In this document: one piece after another, positions 23,801 to 35,800 of the stretch
Layout of the letters: the number at the start of each line of letters is the position of its first letter
How positions within the stretch are numbered: position 1 is the first letter of the stretch
From: Pontederia crassipes
Taxonomy: Eukaryota; Streptophyta; Magnoliopsida; Commelinales; Pontederiaceae
Reading direction: 5' to 3'
Length of the DNA: 64,000 nt
Assembly: GCA_030549335.1 (NCBI GenBank)
Contig: JAUKPH010000023.1
Coordinates: forward strand, 1,178,001 to 1,242,000
Notes under the pieces: generated by a model
The model's input: only the letters and a program-made list of their open reading frames with translations
Databases searched by the model: none
Told to the model about the DNA's origin: nothing
Made by a program: the position numbers and the translations under genes

Positions 23801-26800
23801 GTATTTTCTTGAGGAACCATACAGAATGTTTGAAATTTATATTTCTCTGAACTAACACATAGTTACATATAGAATAAGTTAGCAACAGTTCTTGGTGCTC
23901 ATGAATTGATCAATGGATAAGTCATGCTCGTTTCAGTTGAAGATGAAATTTTTTTATTTATCAATATTAAATGGTTCCAACACTTGGTGAATTCTGCTTC
24001 AAAACGATGGGAAGAACCCACATCGAATGATAAAAAAAGCAATGTCACTATGGCTGCCACAAACTAGTTATCCCTGTGGCAACTTTTTTGACACCTCTAG
24101 CTTCGAATTTCAAAGGACTAAAGGATTGATAGGCCACACTCATTGTTGTAAAACACGGACCGGACTGGCCGGTCAAAGTGGTCCGATCGCGATCCGTGCT
24201 TGCAAACAGTTTATGGGTCATCCTTGAACCGGGAGGGTGATTTGACTGGATTGAGTTGGTTAAACCCGATCAAAACCCGAGTTCAGCCATCGAACCGGGC
24301 GGTTTTTGCTAGACCGGTTTAAATTTTTATATCTGAAAATATTGGAAAAGTTGTTGGCAATGAGGTTTGAACCATTTACCTTTTCCAGATCAAAAGGCAC
24401 ACCAACCACTTAACCAAAGCATATGATCTGAAAGTACTTTCTACTAAAATAATTTTATTGTTCTCTTTATGTGTAAATCAAAATTTTATATTTTTACCAT
24501 TTTTGGATATTGAAATAAAAAAAATTATCATCTAATAAAAATAAAATGTTAGATAATATTTTTTTTTCAAATTTTATCGCTTTGTCTTAAATAAATATTA
24601 ATAATTAACTCCATAGTTATGAGTCTATATAATAATTTATATATTAAAGACCAAAACAAAAAAATCTATTTGAATAACTCTTGTTTCCTTATTTATTAGA
24701 ATCTGTTAATAATACTATTGCACATTGATATGTGTAATTATATTATTTGTCAACAAATATATGTTTATGAATATTCTAATTGAATACATATATATTTGTA
24801 TTATTTTATTATCACTGGTCCGATAATTCGGGTTGACCGGTTCAGAAGCTTTTTCGAGTCAATGCTCGGTTTGGGTTTTACAACATTGGCCACACTTTCA
24901 TGGTTAGTATTCATACTAAACGAGCTTTTACTCTTTTGTTCTGCACGAGATTCTCGTTGAGCTCATCTTAGGACACTTGCGTTATTTTTTAACAGATGTG
25001 CCGCACTAGCCAAACTCCCCATTTGACAATGCCTTCTACTCAGATTGACCCCGCGGACGTGGGCCTTGGATTCAAAAGGAGGGCAGGCGCCCCACCTCTG
25101 AATCACAGAATAAGTAAAATAATGTAAAAGTAGTGGTATTTCACTTTTGTTGGACAGGCCGATTCCCATTTATCCTATATCTCTCAAGTCATTTCACAAA
25201 AGTCGGACTAGAGTCAAGCTCAACAGGGTCTTATTTCCCCGTTGAGTTTGCCAAGCCTGTTCCCTTGACAGGGACGGTGGAAATCTCGTTAACCCATTCA
25301 TGTGCATCACTAATTAGATGATGAGACATTTGGCTACCTTAAGGGGGTCATAGTTACTCTCACCATTTACTCGCGCTTGGTTGAATTTCTTCACGTTGAC
25401 TTTGTGAGCATTGGGCAAAAAACCACATTGCGTCAACATTCACCAGAACCATCACAATGCTTTGTTTTAATGACAATCGGATTCCCGTTGTCCCAGTTCT
25501 GAACCAACTGTTCGACGCCTGAGTATGGGCTGCCCCGCAAGGGGCTTCCCCATCCATCCCTTGACCGGACCTTACAACAATCCTTTTTTATTATTTATTG
25601 TTTTATTCTCTTTTTTTAGTATTTATTTATTTAATGATGACCATGACTGAAACTTTTGAAAAGTTGAATGCCCATGTACATAGAAAATTAAGTTTGAGTG
25701 GAGGGGAGGAGAGAGAAAAAATGCTGACATGATATTTTTTAAATTTTTTTAAAAAATCTGATGTGTTGGAAAAACATATGGACATAGTGCTACGTCAACA
25801 TTTTAACGGGTTCTATCACTTGTTAGGATGATCATGACTGCAAGATTATCAAAACTTGATGACATTTTAATTACAAGTTGAAGTTCAATGATTGTAAAAA
25901 AGGGTATAGCTGAATGATCATTGGTAAAATATACTCCATAATTAGCCTGTGGCAAACCATAAACAGTCTTTTTTAAAATTGAAGAGGCTGTCTCCAGATT
26001 TGTGGACATCTTTATTAATGTGATATTATTATTAACTTAGAACACTGATCATATATATGAAGAAAGTCCTCAAATCCTCCCTAATTGCCTGATTGAGTAT
26101 GATGTTTTCTGCGTAACTTCTCTCCTCCCTGAAATACAAGAGTTTTTTGGGAACCATATCACCCATACACTTGCTACAGGTGATAATCCTTGGCGCGGAT
26201 AGTCACATACCATAACCTTCTGTTGACTAGCCCCAAATCTAAACGAACAAATTCAGGGCTTCAGTTTTTATTTGAAATTCAATTTATGTATTTTCTCAAA
26301 GAACCCTACCAAATGTTTGAACCTTGTATTTGTCTGAACTAACACATAATTATGTGAAGAAGTTTTTTTTTGAGGTGGAAAAGGAAATTGTGTGAAGAAG
26401 TTAACTGGCGTCGAGAACCATATACCATAACCTTCTGCTGACTACCTCCAAATCTATATGGACAAATTTGTGACTTCAGTTCCTTTTTTTTTGAAAGTTG
26501 ATTTATGTATTTTCTCAAAGAACCATACCAAATGTTTGAAACTCTATATTTGTCTGAAACTTATATTATGTTTGAAACTCTGTTTTCTTATTCTATTTGG
26601 ATTATGCTTTTCTATTTGGGTTAGAATCCTGTTTATCATCGGGATTTGAACTTTCTCAGTTGGTATAAGAGTCTAGGATTTAAGAGGCTATAAATAAGAG
26701 ATGGATGTAACATCAAAAGTTATCCCTGTCTGAAGTCCCCAGTTTTTTTAGAGGATAAAGGATGGATGCCTTTTGCATTCATCCAATTTTATTTAAAAAA

Positions 26801-29800
26801 AGGTCACACTGTACATACACAATTTACAGGAATAGAAAAAAACTTAAATATTTGTCCAATCCTTCATCAACTTAGTCGTTGTAGATAAATATTTTCAGTG
26901 TAACATCTTTCCCCTCTAAATAAGCAGCCATTTCTTTGTCTCCATATAATATACCACAATATAGCAAAAGGTTCAAAGTCCCCAGTTATATTCTACATTT
27001 GTACCTCATCTGGGTTGGCATAGGCTGCCCACTTATTTTTTGTTTTTTTATAGTGGGAAGGTGGCAACCATCCAGATTTGTTGATGCGAAAGTTAGTTAC
27101 ATTGGAGTACGTCATTACAACAAACATATTACATTACACCATCCAACCATGCGCCATATGCGCGCAGGCAACCATCCAGATTTTTGATGTGAAAGTTAGT
27201 TACATTGGATTACGTCATTACAACATATTACATTACACCATCCAACCATGCACCATATGCGTAGCAGGGTAGATGCGTTCGCCTCTAAATACGACTCCAT
27301 TTCGTTGAGGCCATGTGGACCACAAGATCGCAATTGGGATTGCTCGCTGCTGCTTCGAAGCATAGATAATGATATCTCGTTGATGACCTCCAAATTGGTA
27401 TGTTCTCCAAAAAATCTTGTGCTGAAGTTGTGTTCAACCAGTGGCACAACCTGCCTCCATACAACTCTTGCCACAAAGCACTCAAAATAGATCTTGACAT
27501 AACATCCTCTATAAAAGAGCTCCATGAGCAACTGTCCAAGTTTATTTATTTATTTATTTATTAGCCGACCCCACCTAGTGGGATAAGGCTTTGTTGTTGT
27601 TGTTGTGACCAAAAATTGCATTGAGCTGTTTTTTTTTGAGACGGGAAAGGACGACTAGCAAGATGGTAGTCATCCATAGTTTCATTAATGTTAAAGTGAG
27701 GTTACAGGATTAAAACAAAAATTCGACATGACAATCCCATCATCAAGAAATAAAAGGCTACATCATAAATGATTCCTCCACTCTCTATAAATAGTTTCCG
27801 CATGATGACAGATATTTTCAGCATAGACGCAATCCCCTTGAAAAAGTGTCTCGTTCCTTTGCAGCCATAATGCCCAGATATATGCCAGAGGAAGGGCCCG
27901 TTGTCTCCTAGACCTGTAGACAATGTTAAGGTTCCTCCTGCAACCATTACAGAAAGACCGCCAGAAACCGGCCTCCGAAGTCGTGTCTAGCCAGCCAATG
28001 TTTGCCCTTCTCCATACCTGTCCAGCCATGATACAGCCAAAGAAAAGGTGATCGGTATCCTCAGCAGTCACACGGCATAGGACACACAGCGTATCTGCGT
28101 TATTTAACCATCTGACTCTATGAGACTTTGTTAGGATTCGTTGTCGCCGCAGCAACCAGGAAAAGAATTTAATACATTGTTGGTAATCAGCCGTCAGACC
28201 ACCTCACCATATTGTTTGCCATAGCAATGTCTCAACATAACATCTTTTCCCTGTAAAGATACAATTGTTTTGCCAAAGCCAAAGACTCCAAAGAAGGCAA
28301 AGGGCATTGCACGACTCCTTCATGATACAGATGCGTAGTTATTCTGGTTGTGGCCATTGGGTATGAAGCTCCTCCAAAAATATGTAGCCTACTGGTTATT
28401 AATCCATAAACAGCCAGCCTCCCATGGAACTTCCTTAGCAATCGGGCACTCGAAGAATAGATCATTTACATTCTCTTCTGGGGCTTCACAGAACTCGCAA
28501 GCTGTTGCAGCCTCTGGAGCCCATCTCAACCTATAACACCAGATGGGGATGGACAGTCTCCATTTTCTCAGCAGCCATACAAATATGTTTACCCAAAGAG
28601 ATTTTTTTTATGAATCTTCTGTCTGCCCATGAAGGATGAACTCATCTATCCATTGATCCGATAGTGAAGAAGTAAACTGAGGTATCCAGTCACCACCAGA
28701 TAATAGGTTTCCGGACCAGCATGACGTGACAGTGCATGTTTGTCCTGTGCATGAGTCTTGGGAATAATTTGGAGAGAGGTCCATTAGAAACCCAGGCGTC
28801 CTCCCAAAATCTAAAACAAAGAAAGGTCATATGCTCGCCATTACCGAAGAGAACTCCCCCCCAAAACGATGAGGCCCCGTGCGGAAATGACATCTTCTCC
28901 CAGGAAATTGTGTTGTCATAGCATGTAGATATCACCGTGCACCAAATGATGTCCATTAGTCATACTACCCACTTTGCCAACAAAGCATCATTCATGAGTT
29001 TGAGTGATCGAAACCCCAAACCACCCTTTGAAGTGGGTGTGCAAACTTTAGACTATGCCACTAGATAAAGTCCTTGACCATAAGCACTTGTGTGTTGCCA
29101 CAAAAATCTTTGTCTAAGGGCATCAATCCACTGAATCACCAATTTAGGCATCCCAAATCTTTGTCTAAGGGCATCAATTTAGGCATCCCCAAACCACGAT
29201 ACGATTGCATGGTCCTTCTTGTGGCATGCCCTTCATGTCATAGGCTTCCCGACTACCTGGATCACTTGGATGAAGCGGTGCATCACTTCCGCTTCTTTCT
29301 CGGTCCTGGTCAACGGGACCATTCTGGGGACTGGGTTCAGCCTTAGAGGGGAGTCCGACAGGGTTGCCCTTTGGCTCCCATGCTGTTTGTCCTTGGTGTT
29401 GATGCTCTCGCCAGATGCACCCAGGCTTCCTGCGAGGCGGGACTTTTCCGTGGTTTCTCCACCAGCCTCGTACCTCTGCTCCAGTATGCGGACAATACCA
29501 TTTTCTTCATCGAGGGCTCCGAGCAGGAGGCTCGACGGGTCGCGATACTTCTGGATATTTTCAGCACGACGACTGGTCTCCAGATTAATCATGCCAAGTC
29601 ATCGTTCATCCCCTTTGGCATGATTCCGGAGGAGGCTCATCGGTGTGCATCCCAGCTTCATACACCGATCAGCACCCTTCCGATCACCTACTTGGGACTC
29701 CCGCTTTCGGACCGCCGCATTGCCTCTAGAGGTTGGACGCCAGTTATCGAGCGTATGGAGCACAGACTTCATGGTTGGAGTGCACGTCTATTGTCGCGCG

Positions 29801-32800
29801 GGGGCCGACTCGTCCTACTACGGTCAGTGCTCTCGGCCCTTCCGACGTACTATATGTCGGTCCTGCCACTACCAGCTCAGGTTCTCAGACGTTTAGGCTC
29901 ACTTAGGAGCAGCTTTTTCTGGCAGGGGCGTGGCCCCGATCATCGCGGTGTCCACCTGGTTGACTAGTCCAGTATTTGCCGGCCTGCCTCTCATTGGGGC
30001 CTAGGGGTCCGCGATTTACGGTATGCCAATTGGGCTCTTCTAGCCCGTTGGCTCAGGCGGATTATGGGGCCAGAGGATAGTTTGTGGCGTTCGGTGTTTG
30101 ATACCTGCTGTGGCCTGGATCTATCTTGGGAGTCGAGATTCATTCTGCCCCGAGGGGCATCATCTTTTTGGCGGGGTGTAGCGGCCGTGGCGCCGCGGGT
30201 TCGTGACCTTATGGTTCCTTCCCTTGGCTCGGGGAGGGATTTCTCCTTCTGGCGGCATGCCTGGATTGCTAGTGGCCCTCTTGCGGAGGCTTTCCCCCGA
30301 CTTTGGGCCCTCTCGACTTCCCCGAGGCACGGTTACGAACACCTGGTCTGAGGAGGGGGAGTCAGGCTCCGGTGTTTAGTCTCCCCGTTTTAGAGCTCAT
30401 TTGCCAAATCAGCGCTTCACCGACTTATTGGCCCTTCACCAGCGATTAGCCGGGATACGTCCGGACCAGTCCAGGTCAGATGGTTGGGTTTGGCTGTCAG
30501 AGTCCTCGGTGCGCAGTCTCTATATTCGCTTTCTTCCCTCCTCTACACTACCAGAGGATTTCAGGATGGATTGCAGACTCATTTGGCGTACTCGGGTGCT
30601 GCTTAAAGTCAAGATCTTTGCTTGGCTTTTACGGCGTGGACGGCTTCTTACCAGGACCTACAGGGCGCGTTGGGCTCCGCACAACGATATTTCTTGCGTC
30701 CTTTGCAGCGAGTCGGCCGAGGACATCATTCACCTCTTTTTCGACCGCCCCACATCTCGGGGCATATGGCAGCAGACTTCATTTTCTCTGTCAGATCCAT
30801 AGTCCATATGGTAGACCTTCCGGAGCATGTTGCATCAGAGACATTTGGCGAGCGCCATTGGTGACCTTTTTGGCCGGTGCCTGGGCCATTTGGCTTCAGC
30901 GCAACCGGATTATCTTTTGTGGGGAGCGATGTCAGCCTGAGCGTGTTGTACACCACATCTCATTTCTTATTAAAGAGTGGGGTTTTGGCTAGCTTTTCTG
31001 TTGTGACCCTGGTCACTTGCTCTCTCCGAGAGCTCTCACCTATACATCTTCTCATACTTTCATATATATACATTGCTGGATGACAACCACAACTTTGGTA
31101 GTCATCCTTTTCCTGCTCAAAAAAAAAAAATAGAGATTATTTTTGGGCTATGTTTTCCTAGTTGAGTTCGAGTTTTGTTTATCATTAGCATTTGAACTTC
31201 CTAGTTGGAATAGGAGTTTGGTATTCAAGAGGTTCTAAATAAGGGATTGATATAACCTTGGAAGTTATCCCTATGTCCCCAGTTATATTCTGCATCTGTA
31301 CCCCATCTAGGTGGCTTTGGCCAATCATCTATCAAAAAGACCAGGGAGGGTCTTGAGGGGATCCTTAGAAGACCTTAATTATATAAATAAGGGGTTGATG
31401 TAACCTCAGAAGTTATCCCAATCTGAAGTCCCCAGTTATATTCTGCATCTGTATTCTATCTAGGGTGGCTTCGGCCAATAATCTATAAAAAAACCCTGGG
31501 GACGTTCTTGAGGCGATCTGAGGTGACTCTTCCTACATGGGTTTCAGGGGTATTCTGTCTATAGTTTTTCAAACTTCAATAAAACACTGATATTGTTCTA
31601 AAAAAAAACACCGATACCCTTAGCTGGGTGATCCTTGTAGTTGTGTTATCTTTTGTGCTTCATTTGCTGTCTCTCTTGACATCTGTAACAACCTCAATTA
31701 AGATAATTCCTTTTACAAATTTTGTGTTTGCAATATATTTCCATGGTCTTTGGTACCAGTATGTATCATCTTGTCTCCTAAATTTTTTTTCTGAGAAGAT
31801 CTCCTAAATTTATTTATTATGTTCAGATCATGGAACCTCCATGGAAAGCATATAATGTCATGAGGAAGATGGACTACCCTTATGAGGTGAGTATCAGTTA
31901 TTTCTGTTTTTGCATATTAAAAGATGATGTCATAATATCTTGATGCATTTTTGGCGCTTCTTAATATTGTTGTAATATATGATGAAGCAACTTAATGAAA
32001 GACCCCGGCTGACTACCACCTTACTGGTCATCCTTTTTCGTTTGATAAAAAATTGATGAAGCAATATTATTGATGTTATCAATTGGAGTTGCTCATCATG
32101 ACAGAACTTTAGGGATCTCTTTTATGTAAGCAGTATTACTGATATTAATATGACATTGTCACCTTGGAACCACTTATTCTGGTAATACCTTATGAAAGCA
32201 ATTACTGCTCTCTTATTTGCTGTCAGAGGATAAGCAATGGAGAGAGGTGATAAACGAGAACAAAAAGAGAGGAGAGACATTTGTCATCATTTTCAAACAA
32301 TGATCATGGATAATATTTAACAAACAATTCTCTCAAAAAAAAAGGAAGAAAAGAAAATATTGTTTGTTGTATCTATTTTCACTTGTTTCAGACATCTTGG
32401 CTGCCTCAGAAAATCTGTGTTTTCTTTTATCACGAGCTTGAACTACTAGGGAGAAGTTAAATTACTTTATGATTCAACTACCATTGGATCTGTCTTTTCA
32501 TACTTGCTTTATTATCTACTAATCTAATCTACTATCTTTTGAGAGCATGTAAATCTACTTATGCAGCAACAGAATGTATTGCATATCTTGTTGACTTTTT
32601 TCTAGAGTCGTTTTTCTTTACAATAGTCAGTCCTATGCTTATCATTATATAATAAATACTATTTTAATGTTTTCTGAGAGAGAAAAATAGAATACTGTAG
32701 TGATCCTGTTTGTGACATAGTTGGCTATATATAACTTGAGATAATTTGTCCACAAGTTTTTTTTATTTGTCTGTCTGATAAGCGACTTGACCTGGATACT

Positions 32801-35800
32801 TCAACATTTATTGTGCTTTGATATATCCTGTCAGAACATTATTCATAGCATGAGGGATCCCAAGATTGCCGCTTTTTGGTTAATAACCATGCCTCAAGTA
32901 TTGGGAGGATTTGAATATGATGATGATGTAAAGCAGAAAATATGGTGGGCTTACAAGGTTAGTATTGTTACTTTTTGGTAATGTCATCTATCAGATTTTA
33001 GGTCGACTTGGAAAATAAACAGAATCAGTTGGATTAGATAATTAATATAAAACAATATTCCAGATGTTCTTCAAACATAATATTGAGTATCCATGTCGAA
33101 GAATTAGAAAAATGACTGTCATGAGATCCTGAAAATGTATTCTTGGGCTTGCCTTGATTTTTTACCACATTATAAAGTTTAAAATTTACTAGTATATTTG
33201 AGTAGGGTTCTATAATCTGTTGTAATTCATCCATCTTGCAGTATTATGTTCTAACACGAGTCGATTTGTGTAATTTTTATGTGTTTTTTCTGTGAAATCC
33301 TGATTTGTCTTGTCTTTAAGGAATCCATGCGGTATGATCAGCTCCGGAACATTGTTGCAAAGAGAAAACCAGGTTGGGAGCATCTACAGGAAGTGAGTGA
33401 GAGTTTCGATTCCCTTGATTATAGAGTTCCCAATGCATCTATTTTTTTTCTTATAGACATGAATTTAATTGGTGTCTAATCAATAAGGAAAAGAATCTTG
33501 TTTCTCTATCGTTTAAATTTAATAGTTGTGCATTTTAATGATTTTATAACATCAAGATTCTCATGTTGATTAATATTATTGTTCCTTGATCATTATGTTA
33601 TTAGTGAGGTTACTCTCTTGACTATAGGCATTGGTATCACTTGATCCTGCTCGTGCCAAAGATGATCCTGTAATTGTCAAGAATATTCCCTATTACAAAG
33701 CAAAGAAAGCACTAGAGGCAGAAGTGATGAAGCTTGATGTGCCACCTCGACCTGAAAACTGGGGGGTAGGTAATACTTTGAAGTTCTATTTTAGATTTAT
33801 GTTTTTGATTTAAAAAGAGGGTGGGGCCATTTCAAATGGCTCACTATTTTCATAACCTGCATAGAGCAAATACAGGTTTAACCCTCTCCCAAGTCCCAAC
33901 AGTTGTGCTTCCAAGATCTGAACATGAGTTTTCTCTTCTGTGTTCAAACCATTACAAGCTCAACCAATGTTGGTTGATTTTATGATGTTAATACCATATA
34001 TTCAATATGATAAGAAGAAATTTGTCACCACAAATTTTGATGCTATGAGAATCTGCCATTAGGTTCTTTGATGCTTTTCTCTATTGGTTATTTGTACTAC
34101 ATTTTTAGGTTTAACATGGTGATTCCATGCTGATAGCTTTCAATTAATGAAATAAGTTCTTTTTCTGTTTGCGTTGATATTTTTGACTAAGAATTCAACC
34201 ATTAATCACTTTAAAAAAAGATTCAACCATTAATGAAATAAGTTTTTATTCTGTTGTGTTATTTCTGCTGTGCAATGAATCTTGGCTAGGGCATCATTCC
34301 AAGCTGCTAGCCACCTTTCAAGAATATATCTTGGGTTTATCTTTTGACTAAGAATTCAACCATTAATCACTTTCAAAAAAGAATTCAACCATTAATGAAA
34401 TAAGGTTTTATTCTGTTTGTGTTATTTCTTCTGTGCAATGAGTCTTGGTTAGGCATCATTCCAAGCTGCTAGGCACCTTTCAAGAATATATCTTGGGTAT
34501 TTCCTTTACCGTTTGTCTGTTTCTTGACTTGAGGCAATCAAGATCAGTTACTTAGGCGGCATTTTCTTGGGAGAAGATAAGTTCTAGGGAACCCTGTTTT
34601 GAAAAAATGTTGTCTGGCAAATGTTTTATTTTCTCATGTTTGGCTGTTGATTCAAATTTCTATTAGAATTATTCTTTACATTTCAATTTAAATAAAAAAT
34701 GGTTCTATCATTTAAGCAGGAACAATGTTTTCCCATTTAAAAGGAGGAAAATGGCTTCCCCAAATTTTCTTAAATCTTTTTTGGTAAACTATAAGGTATT
34801 TTTCTGCGAATAAATGCTCTTCCCACTTTTTCAAACATTAAAAGCTTAAAAGCGAGGAATATTTTTGTTTGAAAAACATCAGCTATCAAACAAACATCTA
34901 CAATATGCTGATGCTCTATCACTGTAATCTGGGATAAGTTTTTGATCCTTGAAACCCTAGTATTAGCTTATTATCCTTATGCTTTTAGTACTCATGTATG
35001 ATAAGCTTCACGGATGCCCATCCAGCAATCACATGATCATTTTCTATTTTCATGAGCGGCCTCTTTGTTTACTTCTAGTATACAATTTTTTTAGTTGTGT
35101 AGGGAGGATTTTGAAGATATTTTTTTGAGAAGGTTTTTGGAGATGATGTTGACATGTGGAAAACCATGAATTCTTAAAATTGGCCAAACATGTGAAATTA
35201 TATTTATGCTTCTTGCAGTCTTTTTTCTTTCAAACTTATTTGACATCAAACTGTTTCCAGGAATTGGACCTTCCACTTAATGCATCTTCATGGACTGAGG
35301 AAGAGCTTAAAAATCCTAAGAAGTTATTAGAGATAACTTCCCTTCTTAATGCGCAAAGAGAAATTGCAGACAAAGTTCTGGATGCTCAGTGGGAGGTTAA
35401 ATGGCGCCAAGATAAGGTATGCAATTTTATTGTGCTCTTATTTACAGATACAAATGATCATTTGTGTGCATCCTTGCAAATGATGATGTAGTCTTTGCAC
35501 ATCATTTTCATATTTTTCAACACCTATCAGTAACTTTAAGTCATAAGCATAAGCTTTGGATTTACATTATTTTTCCTTTTGAGAAAGATTTATGTAAAAT
35601 TTATGGCTCATTAAATTGACTTATGTTCTATTTATGCTCTTTTCAGTTGAACTATCTACTAAAGGAAAAATTAGAACCATATACAAGGAGCATCGACAAG
35701 GGTATCCTGTCCAGCCCAATAGTTGTATCATATGATCAAGAAACCAAGGTATGCCCCTTTTTCTTAATATTAAATAGTCCATTTTTTCTGGCTTTGCTTT

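Noticed and set aside
24963-25557. Open frames within the 26S rRNA fragment
   Set aside because: The sequence is rRNA on the minus strand; the frames are incidental.
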